Positions 34,523-43,919 are shown, numbered from the stretch's first letter. The stretch: DNA of 64,000 nt from CACIAM-69d sp001698445 (GCF_043235035.1 NZ_JAZAQF010000028.1:186001-250000); one strand, 5' to 3'. Translations and numbers: made by a program. Notes: generated by a model from the sequence alone, not told the origin.

Positions 34523-37339
34523 ATGACAACCCTTGTTATTGTCGAGTCCCCGACCAAAGCGAAAACCATCCGCAACTTTCTGCCGTCTGGCTATCAGGTA
34601 ACGGCTTCGATGGGTCATATTCGCGACTTGCCCCAATCGGCAAGTGAGATTCCGGCGGCGGTTAAGGGCGAACAGTGGGCCCAATTAGGGGTCAACATTG
34701 AAAAGAACTTTGAACCCCTTTACGTCATTCCCAAGGACAAAAAAAAGGTCGTTAAAGAGTTACAAGACTCTTTGAAGCTGGCCGATGAATTGGTCTTGGC
34801 CACTGACGAAGACCGAGAAGGGGAAAGCATTAGCTGGCATTTATTGCAGGTTTTGAAACCAAAAGTGCCCGTGAAACGAATGGTCTTCCATGAAATCACG
34901 GAAGAGGCTATTCGATCGGCTATTCAAAACTGTCGCCAGGTGAACGATAACCTCGTTCATGCTCAAGAAACCCGCCGAATTCTTGATCGCTTGGTGGGCT
35001 ATACCCTGTCACCTTTGCTGTGGAAAAAAATCGCAGCGGGCCTGTCCGCAGGGCGGGTGCAATCCGTGGCGGTGCGGATGTTGGTGATTCGGGAACGGGC
35101 CCGGCGGGCGTTCAAAACCGGAACCTATTGGGACTTGAAGGCGGCGCTGACCAGCTTGGACGATCGCCCCTTTGAAGCCAAGTTAGTGGCCCTAGATGGC
35201 AAAAAATTGGCTACGGGGGCGGATTTTGACGAAGCTACTGGGCAAATTGCGGCGGGCAAAAATGTTGTTTTGCTCAATGAGGAGCAGGCCCAAACCCTGC
35301 GCGATCGCCTGCGATCGGGCGATTGGACGGTGGCAGACATTGAGGAGCGACCCAACACCCGCAAGCCATCGCCTCCCTTCACCACCTCCACCTTGCAACA
35401 GGAGGCGAACCGCAAGCTGCGGCTCTCGGCCCGGGACACCATGCGCACGGCCCAAAGTCTCTACGAGCAGGGCTATATCACCTATATGCGAACCGACTCG
35501 GTACACCTGTCTCAACAGGCGATCGAGGCGGCCCGTGCTTGCGTGACGGAACTCTACGGCGCAAATTACCTGAGTCCCCAACCGCGTCAATATGCCACCA
35601 AGGCCAAGGGGGCCCAAGAAGCCCACGAAGCAATCCGCCCGGCCGGCAGCACGTTCCGCACGCCGCAACAAACGGGCCTCAGCGGACGGGAACTGCAACT
35701 ATACGATCTGATCTGGAAACGGACGGTGGCTTGCCAAATGGCCGACGCGCGCCAAACCTTCGTTTCGGCCCAAATTCGGGTGGAAAACGCTGAATTTCGG
35801 GCCAGCGGCAAGCGGATTGATTTCCCGGGCTTTTTCCGGGCCTATGTGGAAGGGTCAGATGATCCCGATGCGGCGATCGAGGATCGGGAAGTGCTGTTGC
35901 CGCCCTTGACTAAGGGCGATCGGGTCAATTGCCAAGACCTGGAGGCCCTGCGCCACGACACCCAACCCCCCGCCCGATACACGGAAGCAGCCTTGGTGAA
36001 AATGCTGGAAAACGAAGGCATCGGCCGCCCCAGCACCTACGCCAGCATCATCGGTACGATCGTCGATCGGGGCTACGCCCAACAGCTCGGCAATGCCCTG
36101 GTTCCCACATTCACGGCCTTTGCGGTCACGGGGCTTCTGGAAAATCATTTTCCTGACCTGGTGGACTTTGGGTTCACGGCCCAAATGGAACGCACCTTGG
36201 ACGAAATTTCCACGGGCAAAACCTCTTGGCTGCCCTATCTGCGTCAGTTCTACTTGGGTGATGGGGGGCTGGATACTCAGGTGAAGGTGCGCGAAAGCGC
36301 GATCGACCCGGCCGAAGCCCGCACGATCGTTTTGGAAGATTTGAACGCCGATATTCGGATTGGCCGCTACGGAGCCTATGTGGAAGTCGTGGACGACCAG
36401 GGCGCAACGATCAAAGCCTCCCTGCCCAAGGATTTGACTCCAGCCGATCTAGACGCGGAGCAAATTTCCGCCCTGATTCGCCAAAAGACTGAAGGCCCCG
36501 CTTCGATCGGCAACCATCCCGAAACCGGCGAATCCATTTACGTGCTGACGGGAGCCTATGGGCCCTACGTGCAGTTGGGCGAAGTGACTGACGAAAATCC
36601 CAAACCCAAACGCACCTCCTTACCCCGAGGCGTGACCCCCGAAAACCTGACCCTTGAGCTGGCCTTGGGTTTGCTCTCTTTGCCGCGCTTGTTGGGGCAG
36701 CACCCGGAGACCGGCCGCCCCGTCAAAGCCAGCCTTGGGCGTTTTGGCCCCTACATTGTTCACGATATGGGCAAGGATGGGGGCCAAGATTACCGATCGC
36801 TCAAGGCCGATGATGATGTCACCACCATCACCCTGGAACGGGCCCTGGAGCTATTGGCCCAACCGAAGGCCAGCCGCAGCCGCAAACAGAAAACCCCGCT
36901 TCGCGAGTTGGGCCCCCACCCGGACGACAACGAACCGGTGAACCTATATCAGGGGCCCTATGGCATCTATGTCCAACACGGCAAGGTGAATGCGGGATTG
37001 GCAGAAGGGCAAACCGTGGAGAGCCTGACCTTGGCGGAGGCGTTGGAATTGTTGGCGGCCAAAGCGGGCAGCAAGAAAAAGACTGCCCGTAAAACCACTA
37101 GCAAAACCACAAAAACCACGGGTAAAACCACGAAAACCGCTAGCAAGACCGCTAGCAAGACGACGGGTAAAACCACCGGCAAAACCACCAAGACAAAAAC
37201 CACAGACGCAGAAGCAGCCTCAGAAGCAGCTCCCAAGACCACTCGCACCCGCAAAGCCAAAACCACCGAGGACAATTCCCCGGAGGGCGAAACCACCCGA
37301 TCGACCCGATCGAGTAGCACTCGCCGCAAGGCTTCCTAA
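34523..37339 (+). CDS. topA: DNA topoisomerase I
   Basis: Type IA topoisomerase of 938 residues that relaxes negative supercoils. The Toprim part has VIVESPTKAKTI at 5-16 and the metal-binding DEDREGE near 92-98; the catalytic tyrosine is Y321 in YITYMRTDS. After the core come several repeated C-terminal domains with GRYGxYV-type motifs (about 600-850) instead of zinc fingers. The last 90 residues are a basic Lys/Thr-rich tail with many KTT/KTTGK units, similar in composition to histone-H1-like tails, probably for DNA binding. Length is typical of cyanobacterial TopA. Single gene. Confidence 0.96.
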   Translation: MTTLVIVESPTKAKTIRNFLPSGYQVTASMGHIRDLPQSASEIPAAVKGEQWAQLGVNIEKNFEPLYVIPKDKKKVVKELQDSLKLADELVLATDEDREGESISWHLLQVLKPKVPVKRMVFHEITEEAIRSAIQNCRQVNDNLVHAQETRRILDRLVGYTLSPLLWKKIAAGLSAGRVQSVAVRMLVIRERARRAFKTGTYWDLKAALTSLDDRPFEAKLVALDGKKLATGADFDEATGQIAAGKNVVLLNEEQAQTLRDRLRSGDWTVADIEERPNTRKPSPPFTTSTLQQEANRKLRLSARDTMRTAQSLYEQGYITYMRTDSVHLSQQAIEAARACVTELYGANYLSPQPRQYATKAKGAQEAHEAIRPAGSTFRTPQQTGLSGRELQLYDLIWKRTVACQMADARQTFVSAQIRVENAEFRASGKRIDFPGFFRAYVEGSDDPDAAIEDREVLLPPLTKGDRVNCQDLEALRHDTQPPARYTEAALVKMLENEGIGRPSTYASIIGTIVDRGYAQQLGNALVPTFTAFAVTGLLENHFPDLVDFGFTAQMERTLDEISTGKTSWLPYLRQFYLGDGGLDTQVKVRESAIDPAEARTIVLEDLNADIRIGRYGAYVEVVDDQGATIKASLPKDLTPADLDAEQISALIRQKTEGPASIGNHPETGESIYVLTGAYGPYVQLGEVTDENPKPKRTSLPRGVTPENLTLELALGLLSLPRLLGQHPETGRPVKASLGRFGPYIVHDMGKDGGQDYRSLKADDDVTTITLERALELLAQPKASRSRKQKTPLRELGPHPDDNEPVNLYQGPYGIYVQHGKVNAGLAEGQTVESLTLAEALELLAAKAGSKKKTARKTTSKTTKTTGKTTKTASKTASKTTGKTTGKTTKTKTTDAEAASEAAPKTTRTRKAKTTEDNSPEGETTRSTRSSSTRRKAS

Positions 37340-37356
37340 ATCGTGATTCAGCCCCT

Positions 37357-37398
37357 AGGACTCTGGGTTTAGGATTCTGGGCTTAGGACTTTGGGGAC
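37357..37398. repeat. three 14-bp tandem units after topA
   Basis: Units AGGACTCTGGGTTT, AGGATTCTGGGCTT and AGGACTTTGGGGAC follow each other at 37357-37398, directly downstream of topA. Confidence 0.75.
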
Positions 37399-37548
37399 GA
37401 TCGGGGAAATGGCGGAAAACCACCCTCCGGCGGGGAAATTCCCACCGCGTGCGCATCCCCAAATCCTTCCTAGAATTGAAGCAACGGCCGGTCTTCGGAT
37501 TTCCAAACTCCAAACACCGATGCCGATTTCTTCTTTCGGTTTGGTGCT

Positions 37549-38376
37549 ATGAATCAACTAAAAACCACGGTTTTGCTCGCCAGCATGAGCGGCCTGCTGA
37601 TTTTTGCCAGCGGTCTTTTGTTTGGAGGTGCTCGCGGGGCCTTCCTGGGGCTGGTTTTGGCAGCGGTGATGAACCTGGGATCCTGGTTCTATTCGGACAA
37701 AATCGCTCTGGCGGCCTATGGGGCCCAGCCCGTGAATCGATCGCAAGCGCCCCACCTTTACGCCATGTTGGAGCAACTGTGCGATCGTGCGGGAATGCCC
37801 GTGCCCACCCTGCACATCATCCCCAGCCCAATGGCTAATGCCTTTGCCACCGGTCGTGACCCCCACCATGCGGCGGTGGCTGTGACGGAAGGGATCCTGG
37901 AAATTTTGCCGGAAGATGAGTTGGCGGCGGTGATTGCCCACGAACTCAGCCACATCCGCAACCGCGACACCCTGACCCAGGCAGTGGCGGCCACCATTGC
38001 GGGCGCGATTTCTTACCTGGCGCAGGCGGCCATGTGGTTTGGGGGCGATCGCGATCGGGGCAATCCGTTTGCCGGGTTGTTGGCCATGCTCTTGGCCCCG
38101 ATCGCTGCCACGGTGATTCAACTGGGCATTTCCCGAACGCGGGAGTTTTCGGCCGATGCGGGAGCCGCAGAGTTAACGGGCGATCCGATGGCCTTGGCTC
38201 GAGCCCTGAAGCGCTTAGAAACGATGGCTGATGCTACCCGTTTGGAGGGCAATCCCGCCTTTTCGCCTTTGCTGATCATTAACCCCAGCGCCAAAGACTG
38301 GCTGCGCAACTTGTTCTCCACCCATCCTTCCACGGAGTCCCGAATTGCTGCGTTGGCCCGTTTGGCAGGACGCTAG
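37549..38376 (+). CDS. htpX: M48-family zinc metalloprotease (HtpX-like)
   Basis: Membrane zinc endopeptidase of 275 residues. Two N-terminal helices (about 5-50) precede the zinc site HELSH in VIAHELSHIRNRD near residue 131; the third ligand is probably E in FSADAGAAELTGD (the family motif is often EFxAD). Two further hydrophobic stretches (ATIAGAISYLAQAAMW and LLAMLLAPIAATVIQLGI) follow. The family degrades misfolded membrane proteins in heat and membrane stress. Start ATG 37549 without a strong Shine-Dalgarno; a hairpin terminator follows at 38425. Confidence 0.9.
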   Translation: MNQLKTTVLLASMSGLLIFASGLLFGGARGAFLGLVLAAVMNLGSWFYSDKIALAAYGAQPVNRSQAPHLYAMLEQLCDRAGMPVPTLHIIPSPMANAFATGRDPHHAAVAVTEGILEILPEDELAAVIAHELSHIRNRDTLTQAVAATIAGAISYLAQAAMWFGGDRDRGNPFAGLLAMLLAPIAATVIQLGISRTREFSADAGAAELTGDPMALARALKRLETMADATRLEGNPAFSPLLIINPSAKDWLRNLFSTHPSTESRIAALARLAGR

Positions 38377-38802
38377 GGAGTTGGTTTAGTCCATTGCGTT
38401 AGGGATTTTCTCGTTGTCTTTGAGGGGCGATCGGGTCGTGAAAGCGGTTCGATCGCCCATTTTTTGTAAAATCCTGATAATGAATATTTTTAAGCAAGTT
38501 GCTTGAGCATCTTTTTGGGAATGTTGCGGGAATATTTTTAGGGAATATTTTGCGGGAATATTTTTAAGAATGTTTTTCGAGATTATTGCTCAGTCAATCA
38601 AGCAAGCAATCAGTTAAGTAATTAACCCAGCAATCAGCCAAGCAATTAACCCAGTAACCAACCAATTCAGATCCGACTAATTAGCCGGCCGATCTTGTTC
38701 TTGTCTTGGCCGATCGCGCCATTCCTCGCTAGCTTGGAGAAGAGCGCCGAATGATTGCTGAACAATTGCCGAACGATTTAATGCTATTGGGGTTGCCCCG
38801 CC
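38377..38802. other. intergenic stretch upstream of the FTR1 gene
   Basis: Besides the terminator at 38425 it contains GGGAATATTTTT repeats (38530-38575) and CAATTAACCCAG/CAATCAG repeats (38595-38665). No Fur-type palindrome was found upstream of the iron permease gene. No gene is supported. Confidence 0.4.
38425..38466 (+). terminator. Rho-independent terminator of the M48 protease gene
   Basis: Inverted repeat GGGCGATCG (38425-38433) and CGATCGCCC (38450-38458), followed by ATTTTTTG. The stem is built from HIP1 halves. Confidence 0.75.
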
Positions 38803-39759
38803 ATGAACCTTGTGGATGCGTTGCCAACCTTTTCGATCGCCCTGCGCGAGGGGTTTGAAGCGGTTTTGATCATTGGCTTAGTGTTGGCCTGTTTGCAACA
38901 AGCGGGCCAAACCCACCTCAACCGATCGGTGGCTTGGGGCATTGTGGCGGGGTTGTGCCTGAGTGCCTTGGTGGGCGTTGGGCTAGCCGGGGTATTCGGG
39001 GCCTTGGATCGATCGATTGCTCCTTGGGCCCCCTTTTGGACTCAAGGCTTAAAAGTGATCCTGGGCGCGATCGCCATTGGTCTGTTGAGTTGGATGTTGG
39101 TTTGGATGACTCAGCAGGCCAAACAACTGAAAGGAGAGGTGCAATCCTCTGTGCAGCGGGCGATCGGGGAGCAAGCAGGAGCCGCCTGGAAAATTTTTGG
39201 CTTGGTTACGGCCGCCGTGCTGCAAGAGGGACTGGAAACAGTCATTTTCATTGCCGCCCAGTTTCAGGAAAGCCTCGGGGCCGCCGTGGGGGCGATCGCG
39301 GGCGTAATCGGAGCCGCCATCATGGGGCTGCTGCTATTCCGGTTTGGCATCAAAATTAACGTGCGCCGGTTTTTTCAAGTGGTGGGCACAATCCTGCTGC
39401 TGGTGGTGGGCGCGTTGGTGATTTCCGTGCTCAAGCACCTGGAAGCGGCGACGGTTCTTTGGGGACAACTGCATCCCACCTGGGCTGGCCTTTGTGCCGT
39501 GGGGGGCGATTCTTGCTTGCTGGGGCCCCTGGTTTGGGATTGGTCAGCGACCTTGAGCGATCGGGTGTTGCCGGGCGTATTGCTCAAAACCCTTTTCGGC
39601 TACCGTGACCATCTCTACCTGGCTCAGGCGATCGGGTATGGCCTCTTTTTGGGGGGTGTGGGAACCCTCTACTTTCGCAGCTTGCGGGGCCAGCAGGAGA
39701 GCGCTGGCCCGGCTGGAGCTTCGCCGGCCCAGTCTTCTGCCCAATCGGGTCAAGGCTAG
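38803..39759 (+). CDS. FTR1-family high-affinity iron permease
   Basis: Polytopic membrane protein of 318 residues with about seven helices. The first iron motif REGFE lies at residues 15-19 (ALREGFEAVLIIG); the second is QEGLE near 145 (AVLQEGLETVIFIAAQ), where Arg of the usual REGLE is replaced by Gln. It imports iron, usually with a ferroxidase or EfeO/EfeB partner; none is adjacent. The C-terminus is Ala/Ser/Gln-rich. ATG at 38803. The stop TAG at 39757-39759 uses the outer G of the MITE-like element that begins at 39759. Confidence 0.88.
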   Translation: MNLVDALPTFSIALREGFEAVLIIGLVLACLQQAGQTHLNRSVAWGIVAGLCLSALVGVGLAGVFGALDRSIAPWAPFWTQGLKVILGAIAIGLLSWMLVWMTQQAKQLKGEVQSSVQRAIGEQAGAAWKIFGLVTAAVLQEGLETVIFIAAQFQESLGAAVGAIAGVIGAAIMGLLLFRFGIKINVRRFFQVVGTILLLVVGALVISVLKHLEAATVLWGQLHPTWAGLCAVGGDSCLLGPLVWDWSATLSDRVLPGVLLKTLFGYRDHLYLAQAIGYGLFLGGVGTLYFRSLRGQQESAGPAGASPAQSSAQSGQG

Positions 39760-39864
39760 GGCCTGTCGTCAAATCGCCTGAAACAAATCGCCTGAAACCC
39801 TGATTCCACCCTTGGCAGATCGTGGGGGGCAAGATGCTCAAGCCCCTTGTTACGACGACTGGGG
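39759..39864. mobile_element. MITE-like element copy on the FTR1 stop codon
   Basis: The end GGGCCTGTCGTC (39759-39770) follows TA (39757-39758). It continues with a 14-bp duplication AAATCGCCTGAAAC (39771-39784 and 39785-39798), the shared body with CCTGATTCCACC and GGCAGATCGTGGG, then GCAAGATGCTCAAGCCCCTT and GACGACTGGGG as a poor second end. The AAGCCCCTT arm is inverted relative to the copy at 23750-23830, as if both derive from a longer element with a hairpin. Confidence 0.65.
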
Positions 39865-39927
39865 CATGGAAAATCAATCGTTTGCTGGTCAGCCAGTTCA
39901 GCCGCTGAATGAGTCGCTGAGTTGCCC

Positions 39928-40143
39928 CTAGGCCTTGGGTTTGAGATAGGCGATCGCGTGTCGCCAAACGATTGTAGGCTGGTCGTAATGGTCAACAATG
40001 CAAATGCAATCGCTGTCCTGCCACTTCACCTTGCCTGCAATTAGGTCATTGGTTAGCAGCTTTAGTTCCACTTCTTGCTTATTCTTAATGGCTGTCTGCA
40101 CTTGACGGGTGCTGGGCAGCCCAGTATTAAATTCTTCAGCCAT
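39928..40143 (-). CDS. hfq: cyanobacterial Hfq-like protein
   Basis: Sm-fold hexameric protein of 71 residues. The sequence TGLPSTRQVQTAIKNKQEVE, then LKLLTNDLIAGKVKWQDSD and IVWRHAIAYLKP fits the divergent cyanobacterial Hfq, which in Synechocystis is needed for type IV pilus function rather than classical sRNA pairing. It is divergent from dapF, a typical cyanobacterial pairing, with only 12 bp between the two start codons (40144-40155). Its 5' leader must therefore be antisense to dapF coding sequence, and vice versa. Confidence 0.93.
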   Translation of the reverse strand: MAEEFNTGLPSTRQVQTAIKNKQEVELKLLTNDLIAGKVKWQDSDCICIVDHYDQPTIVWRHAIAYLKPKA

Positions 40144-40155
40144 AGGGAGTGCTCA

Positions 40156-41004
40156 ATGGGACTTGCGTTTGCAAAGTATCACGGATTAGGGAATGACTTT
40201 ATTCTGCTGGATAACCGCGATCGAGCAGAGCCAATTCTCTCGCCTGAGCAGGCCGTGCAACTGTGCGATCGCCATTTTGGCATTGGGGCCGACGGTGTGA
40301 TCTTCGTGCTGCCCGGCGAGCAGGGAGCCGATTACACCATGCGAATTTTTAACTCCGATGGTTCCGAACCGGAAATGTGCGGCAATGGCATTCGCTGTTT
40401 TGCCAAATATTTAGCGGCCCTGGAAGGCCTGGAAAACACCGAAAAAACCTACAAAGTCCACACGCTGGCGGGTTTCATTATTCCCACCATTCAAGCCGAT
40501 AGCCAGGTGACTGTGGACATGGGCCAGCCGATTTTGGCGGCCGAGCGGATTCCTACCACCTTGGGCACAGCGGGCGAAACGGCCTTGGCCCGATCGCTCA
40601 CGGCCGCTGACCAGGATTGGACGGTAACCACCGTCAGCATGGGAAACCCCCACTGTGTCACCTTTGTGGAGGATGTGAGCGCGATCGACCTGCCCGTCAT
40701 TGGCCCGCAAATCGAATGCCATCCGGCCTTCCCCCAAAAAACCAATGTGGAATTTGTGGAAGTGGTTCGGCGCGATTATTTACGAATGCGGGTTTGGGAG
40801 CGTGGCGCAGGCATTACGTTGGCCTGTGGAACGGGGGCCTGTGCAACACTGGTAGCAGCCGTGTTAAATGGCCACAGCGATCGAGTGGCTACGGTGGAGC
40901 TTCCCGGCGGCCCATTGCAGATCACCTGGGATGCTGTGAGCGATCGGATCCTCATGACGGGGCCGGCAGAAGCGGTTTTTAACGGGGTGTGGAGGGGCTG
41001 GTGA
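40156..41004 (+). CDS. dapF: diaminopimelate epimerase
   Basis: Converts LL- to meso-diaminopimelate for lysine and peptidoglycan. It is 282 residues from ATG 40156 (MGLAFAKYHGLGNDFILLDN) with AGGGAG about 6 bp upstream; the longer frame from 40075 runs through hfq on the other strand. The catalytic cysteines lie in MCGNGIRCF (near residue 77) and ACGTGACAT (near 225). Length is normal. Confidence 0.96.
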   Translation: MGLAFAKYHGLGNDFILLDNRDRAEPILSPEQAVQLCDRHFGIGADGVIFVLPGEQGADYTMRIFNSDGSEPEMCGNGIRCFAKYLAALEGLENTEKTYKVHTLAGFIIPTIQADSQVTVDMGQPILAAERIPTTLGTAGETALARSLTAADQDWTVTTVSMGNPHCVTFVEDVSAIDLPVIGPQIECHPAFPQKTNVEFVEVVRRDYLRMRVWERGAGITLACGTGACATLVAAVLNGHSDRVATVELPGGPLQITWDAVSDRILMTGPAEAVFNGVWRGW

Positions 41005-41067
41005 TCCGGCCCCGGGTCAAGTTAATCCGTCGCCAATGAGTCCGTCGCCCAAGCGGTGCTAAGGATT

Positions 41068-41086
41068 GGGGGCCGCCACGGCCCCC
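41068..41086. terminator. G+C hairpin after dapF, no T-run
   Basis: Perfect 8-bp stem GGGGGCCG / CGGCCCCC with 3-nt loop, 63 nt after the dapF stop. Without a T-run, it may slow transcription or stabilise the mRNA rather than terminate. Confidence 0.4.
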
Positions 41087-41128
41087 CGGCGATCACCAGT
41101 TCACGGCAGCAACTGAAGAGCAATAGGC

Positions 41129-42322
41129 ATGAGCAGCGGAATTTACTTCGTACGCAATGATGGGCGACTCGTGGAGATGATGGAGCAGCCCTATGGGTCG
41201 GTGACGCTTCTTCAGGAACTCTTGGAAACTTACCCCAACCTATTGGCTGGCGATCGCAGCCTCATTAACCGTGATCAGGACTGGTTGGCCATCACTCGCC
41301 AGAACACGGTAATTTTTGATGACGAACGGGCCGATCGCTGGTCTCTGGATCGGATTTTTCTTGATCGCAGCGGTGTGCCCACGGTGGTGGAAGTGTTTTG
41401 CAGCCACGGACGCGGCGGCGGTCAACAGGCCCAAGAGCTGATTGGCCAGGCGATTGAATATGCCGCGAACCTGTCGCAATATTGGCCGATCGAAACCATG
41501 TTGGCCCAATTTGAAGCCAACTGCCGCGCCAACGATCGGGATCCTGATCAAGTGGTGGAAGACTTCCTGGGCCATGACGAGGAAGAAGAGCGTTTTTGGC
41601 AACAGGTGAAAACTAACCTGCAAGCGGGCCGGATCCGAATTGTGGTGGTTTCCGATGCCCTCTCGCCGGAACTGGTGCGGACGGTGGAATTTTTGAACGC
41701 CCAGATGGATCCGGCAGAAGTTCAGGCGATCGAACTGCGCCAATACGTGAGCGATGAAGGATTTCGCACCCTCGTGCCCCGATTAATTGGGCGCATGACC
41801 GACTCCAAGAGCGCTTCCCCCGCCCTCGATCGGCGGCGTTGGGACGAAGACAGCTTCTTCCAAGAATTCAGCACCCGCCAGGGGGAAGACGAAGCCGCCA
41901 TTGCACACCACATTTACGAGTGGTGCAGCGATCATCCCAATGTGGAGGTCTACTGGCGCACGGGCGACACCTACGGCGGGTTTGTGGCCATGTGTGATTT
42001 TGGGCGTGGCGAGTCCCATGAGCTGTTCAAGGTGGGGATTGATGGGGGCTTGGAAATCAATTCCAGCACCTACGCTTCTTGGTATCCCTTCACGCGCCAT
42101 GACGAATGGATGGAATTGCGCAGCCACCTCAGCTCGATCGGCCTGGCCCTCCCGCCGGACTCACGGGAGCGCCGGGCCCCCAACTTCAGCCTTTCAACCC
42201 TGCGGGATGAACAATCGCTCCGGCAGGTTTTTGAAACCTTCAGTTGGGTGTTGGAGCGGGTCAAACAGTCTTTGAATGACACCAAACGACGGGCAACCGA
42301 TCGCGACTGGGCTGCTGGTTAA
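41129..42322 (+). CDS. PD-(D/E)XK-fold protein lacking the catalytic Lys, with DUF4268-like C-terminus
   Basis: Protein of 397 residues. The N-terminal domain has the nuclease-like layout WSLDRIFLD...VPTVVEVFCS...QELIGQAIEYAANLSQYWP near residues 68-125. In relatives I recall, this place reads EVKRS followed by RREVVGQMLDYAAN; here the Lys is Phe and the next ten residues are Gly/Gln-rich. The C-terminal domain (about 240-385: FFQEFSTRQGEDEAAIAHHIYEW, VYWRTGDTYGGF) resembles DUF4268. Function is unknown; loss of cleavage with retained DNA binding is inference. It stands alone between dapF and the lyase gene. Confidence 0.75.
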   Translation: MSSGIYFVRNDGRLVEMMEQPYGSVTLLQELLETYPNLLAGDRSLINRDQDWLAITRQNTVIFDDERADRWSLDRIFLDRSGVPTVVEVFCSHGRGGGQQAQELIGQAIEYAANLSQYWPIETMLAQFEANCRANDRDPDQVVEDFLGHDEEEERFWQQVKTNLQAGRIRIVVVSDALSPELVRTVEFLNAQMDPAEVQAIELRQYVSDEGFRTLVPRLIGRMTDSKSASPALDRRRWDEDSFFQEFSTRQGEDEAAIAHHIYEWCSDHPNVEVYWRTGDTYGGFVAMCDFGRGESHELFKVGIDGGLEINSSTYASWYPFTRHDEWMELRSHLSSIGLALPPDSRERRAPNFSLSTLRDEQSLRQVFETFSWVLERVKQSLNDTKRRATDRDWAAG

Positions 42323-42496
42323 GATTCGCAAAACCTGGCTCATGCTCGCAACATCGCAACATCGGGATAGCTGCTGCGAGACAGAAACTGTGGAATAGAA
42401 ACCGCCAGATACAAACTTTGAGATTAACGTTGAGATTAACTGAGCAAGGCTCAGGCAAGACCCACTAGCAGCCTATTGGCAGGAGTGTTTGGAGAC

Positions 42497-43720
42497 ATGG
42501 TGGTTGCGGGCAACAGGGATATGGCACAAACGAACCAAGAATCTAGGAACGGAGAACCCTGGAGCATTGATCAGGTGCGTTCCCAATTCCCCGCCTTAGA
42601 CAACAAAACCTATTTCAACTACGGCGGCCAAGGGCCACTACCCCAAGGATCCTTGGAAGCCATGGTGCAAGCCTGGCAAACGATGCAGCAATTGGGCCCC
42701 TTCAGCAGCGCCGTGGGCGATTGGGTTGATGCGCAACTGGCCGCCACCCGCCAAACCATTGCTCAGGAATTGCAGGTGAGTCCGGAAACGATCGCCCTGA
42801 CTGAGAATGTGACGGCTGGTTGCAACATTGCCCTTTGGGGATTGCCTTGGCGATCGGGCGATCGGCTATTGATCAGCGATTCCGAGCATCCGGGGGTGGT
42901 GGCCGCCGCCCAAGCGATCGCCCAGCGCTGGGGAGTAATGATCGATCAGTTTCCCCTGCGCGATCGAGTCCCTGAGCAACCGATCGTGGAAGCCATTTTG
43001 GCCCATCTGCATCCCCAAACCCGCTTGGTGCTGGTGAGCCATGCCCTTTGGAATACGGGCGAAATTCTCGATGTACAAGCCATTGCCCGCGCTTGCCGCC
43101 AACAACAGCCCTCCGTGCAAATCCTGGTTGATGCGGCCCAATCGGTGGGCCTGTTGCCCTTGAATCTGTCGGAGTTAGAGATTGATTTCTATGCCTTTAC
43201 GGGCCACAAGTGGTGCTGTGGCCCTGATGGGTTGGGGGGATTGTATGTTAATCCCCGATCGAGCCTGGAGCCAACCTTTGTGGGCTGGCGTGGCATCACG
43301 GCCGATCGCCAAGGCAACCCCACGGGCCACAAAACCACCGGCCAGCGCTTTGAAGTGGCCACCTCCGCCTATGCGCTTGGGCTGGGTCTCCAATCGGCTC
43401 TGGACTTGCACCGCCGTTGGGGCACGCCTCAGCAACGGTACGATCGAATCGTGCAGCTTGCCGGCCGCCTTTGGCAACATCTGCAAACCATTCCCCAAGT
43501 GGAATGTTGGCTGCCATACCCGCCGCAAACCGGCCTCATTTCCTTCAAGGTCAGCGGCTCCCACAACGCTCGATCGCTCGTGGCCACCCTGGAAAAACAA
43601 AAATATTTGCTACGAACCCTGCCCAATCCCGATTGTGCGCGGGCCTGTGTCCATTACTTCACCCAAGAAGCGGAAGTCGATCAACTGGCGGAACTGATTC
43701 GATCGCTCGTAGCGGCCTAG
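42497..43720 (+). CDS. class V aminotransferase-fold enzyme, cysteine/cystine C-S lyase-like
   Basis: PLP enzyme of 407 residues. The N-terminal NYGGQGPLP (near 40), ENVTAGCNIALWG, DSEHPGV, the Asp in LVDAAQSVG (PLP pyridine contact) and the Schiff-base Lys in FTGHKWCCGP near 237 are present; there is no mobile-loop Cys as in IscS/SufS. This set resembles the cystine lyase C-DES of Synechocystis, which releases sulfane sulfur, but isopenicillin-epimerase-like members look alike. Start is uncertain: ATG 42497 (GGAG lies too close), GTG or ATG up to 42521 are alternatives. Confidence 0.8.
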   Translation: MVVAGNRDMAQTNQESRNGEPWSIDQVRSQFPALDNKTYFNYGGQGPLPQGSLEAMVQAWQTMQQLGPFSSAVGDWVDAQLAATRQTIAQELQVSPETIALTENVTAGCNIALWGLPWRSGDRLLISDSEHPGVVAAAQAIAQRWGVMIDQFPLRDRVPEQPIVEAILAHLHPQTRLVLVSHALWNTGEILDVQAIARACRQQQPSVQILVDAAQSVGLLPLNLSELEIDFYAFTGHKWCCGPDGLGGLYVNPRSSLEPTFVGWRGITADRQGNPTGHKTTGQRFEVATSAYALGLGLQSALDLHRRWGTPQQRYDRIVQLAGRLWQHLQTIPQVECWLPYPPQTGLISFKVSGSHNARSLVATLEKQKYLLRTLPNPDCARACVHYFTQEAEVDQLAELIRSLVAA

Positions 43721-43919
43721 CTTTGACTTAACTTTGACCTATTTAACCTAACCGTTCGCCCTGGGATTGTAATTGGGCGATCGGCTTAATTGGGCGATCG
43801 TCCGCGCGATCGACCGTAACAGCTCGCCAGAAATCTGGCCATACCTACCCCCCTCAAAACCAGATCAGAGCGGGGTAAATTTGCCATTAACCTTCGTCAT
43901 TCATCTAGGAGAAAACCGC

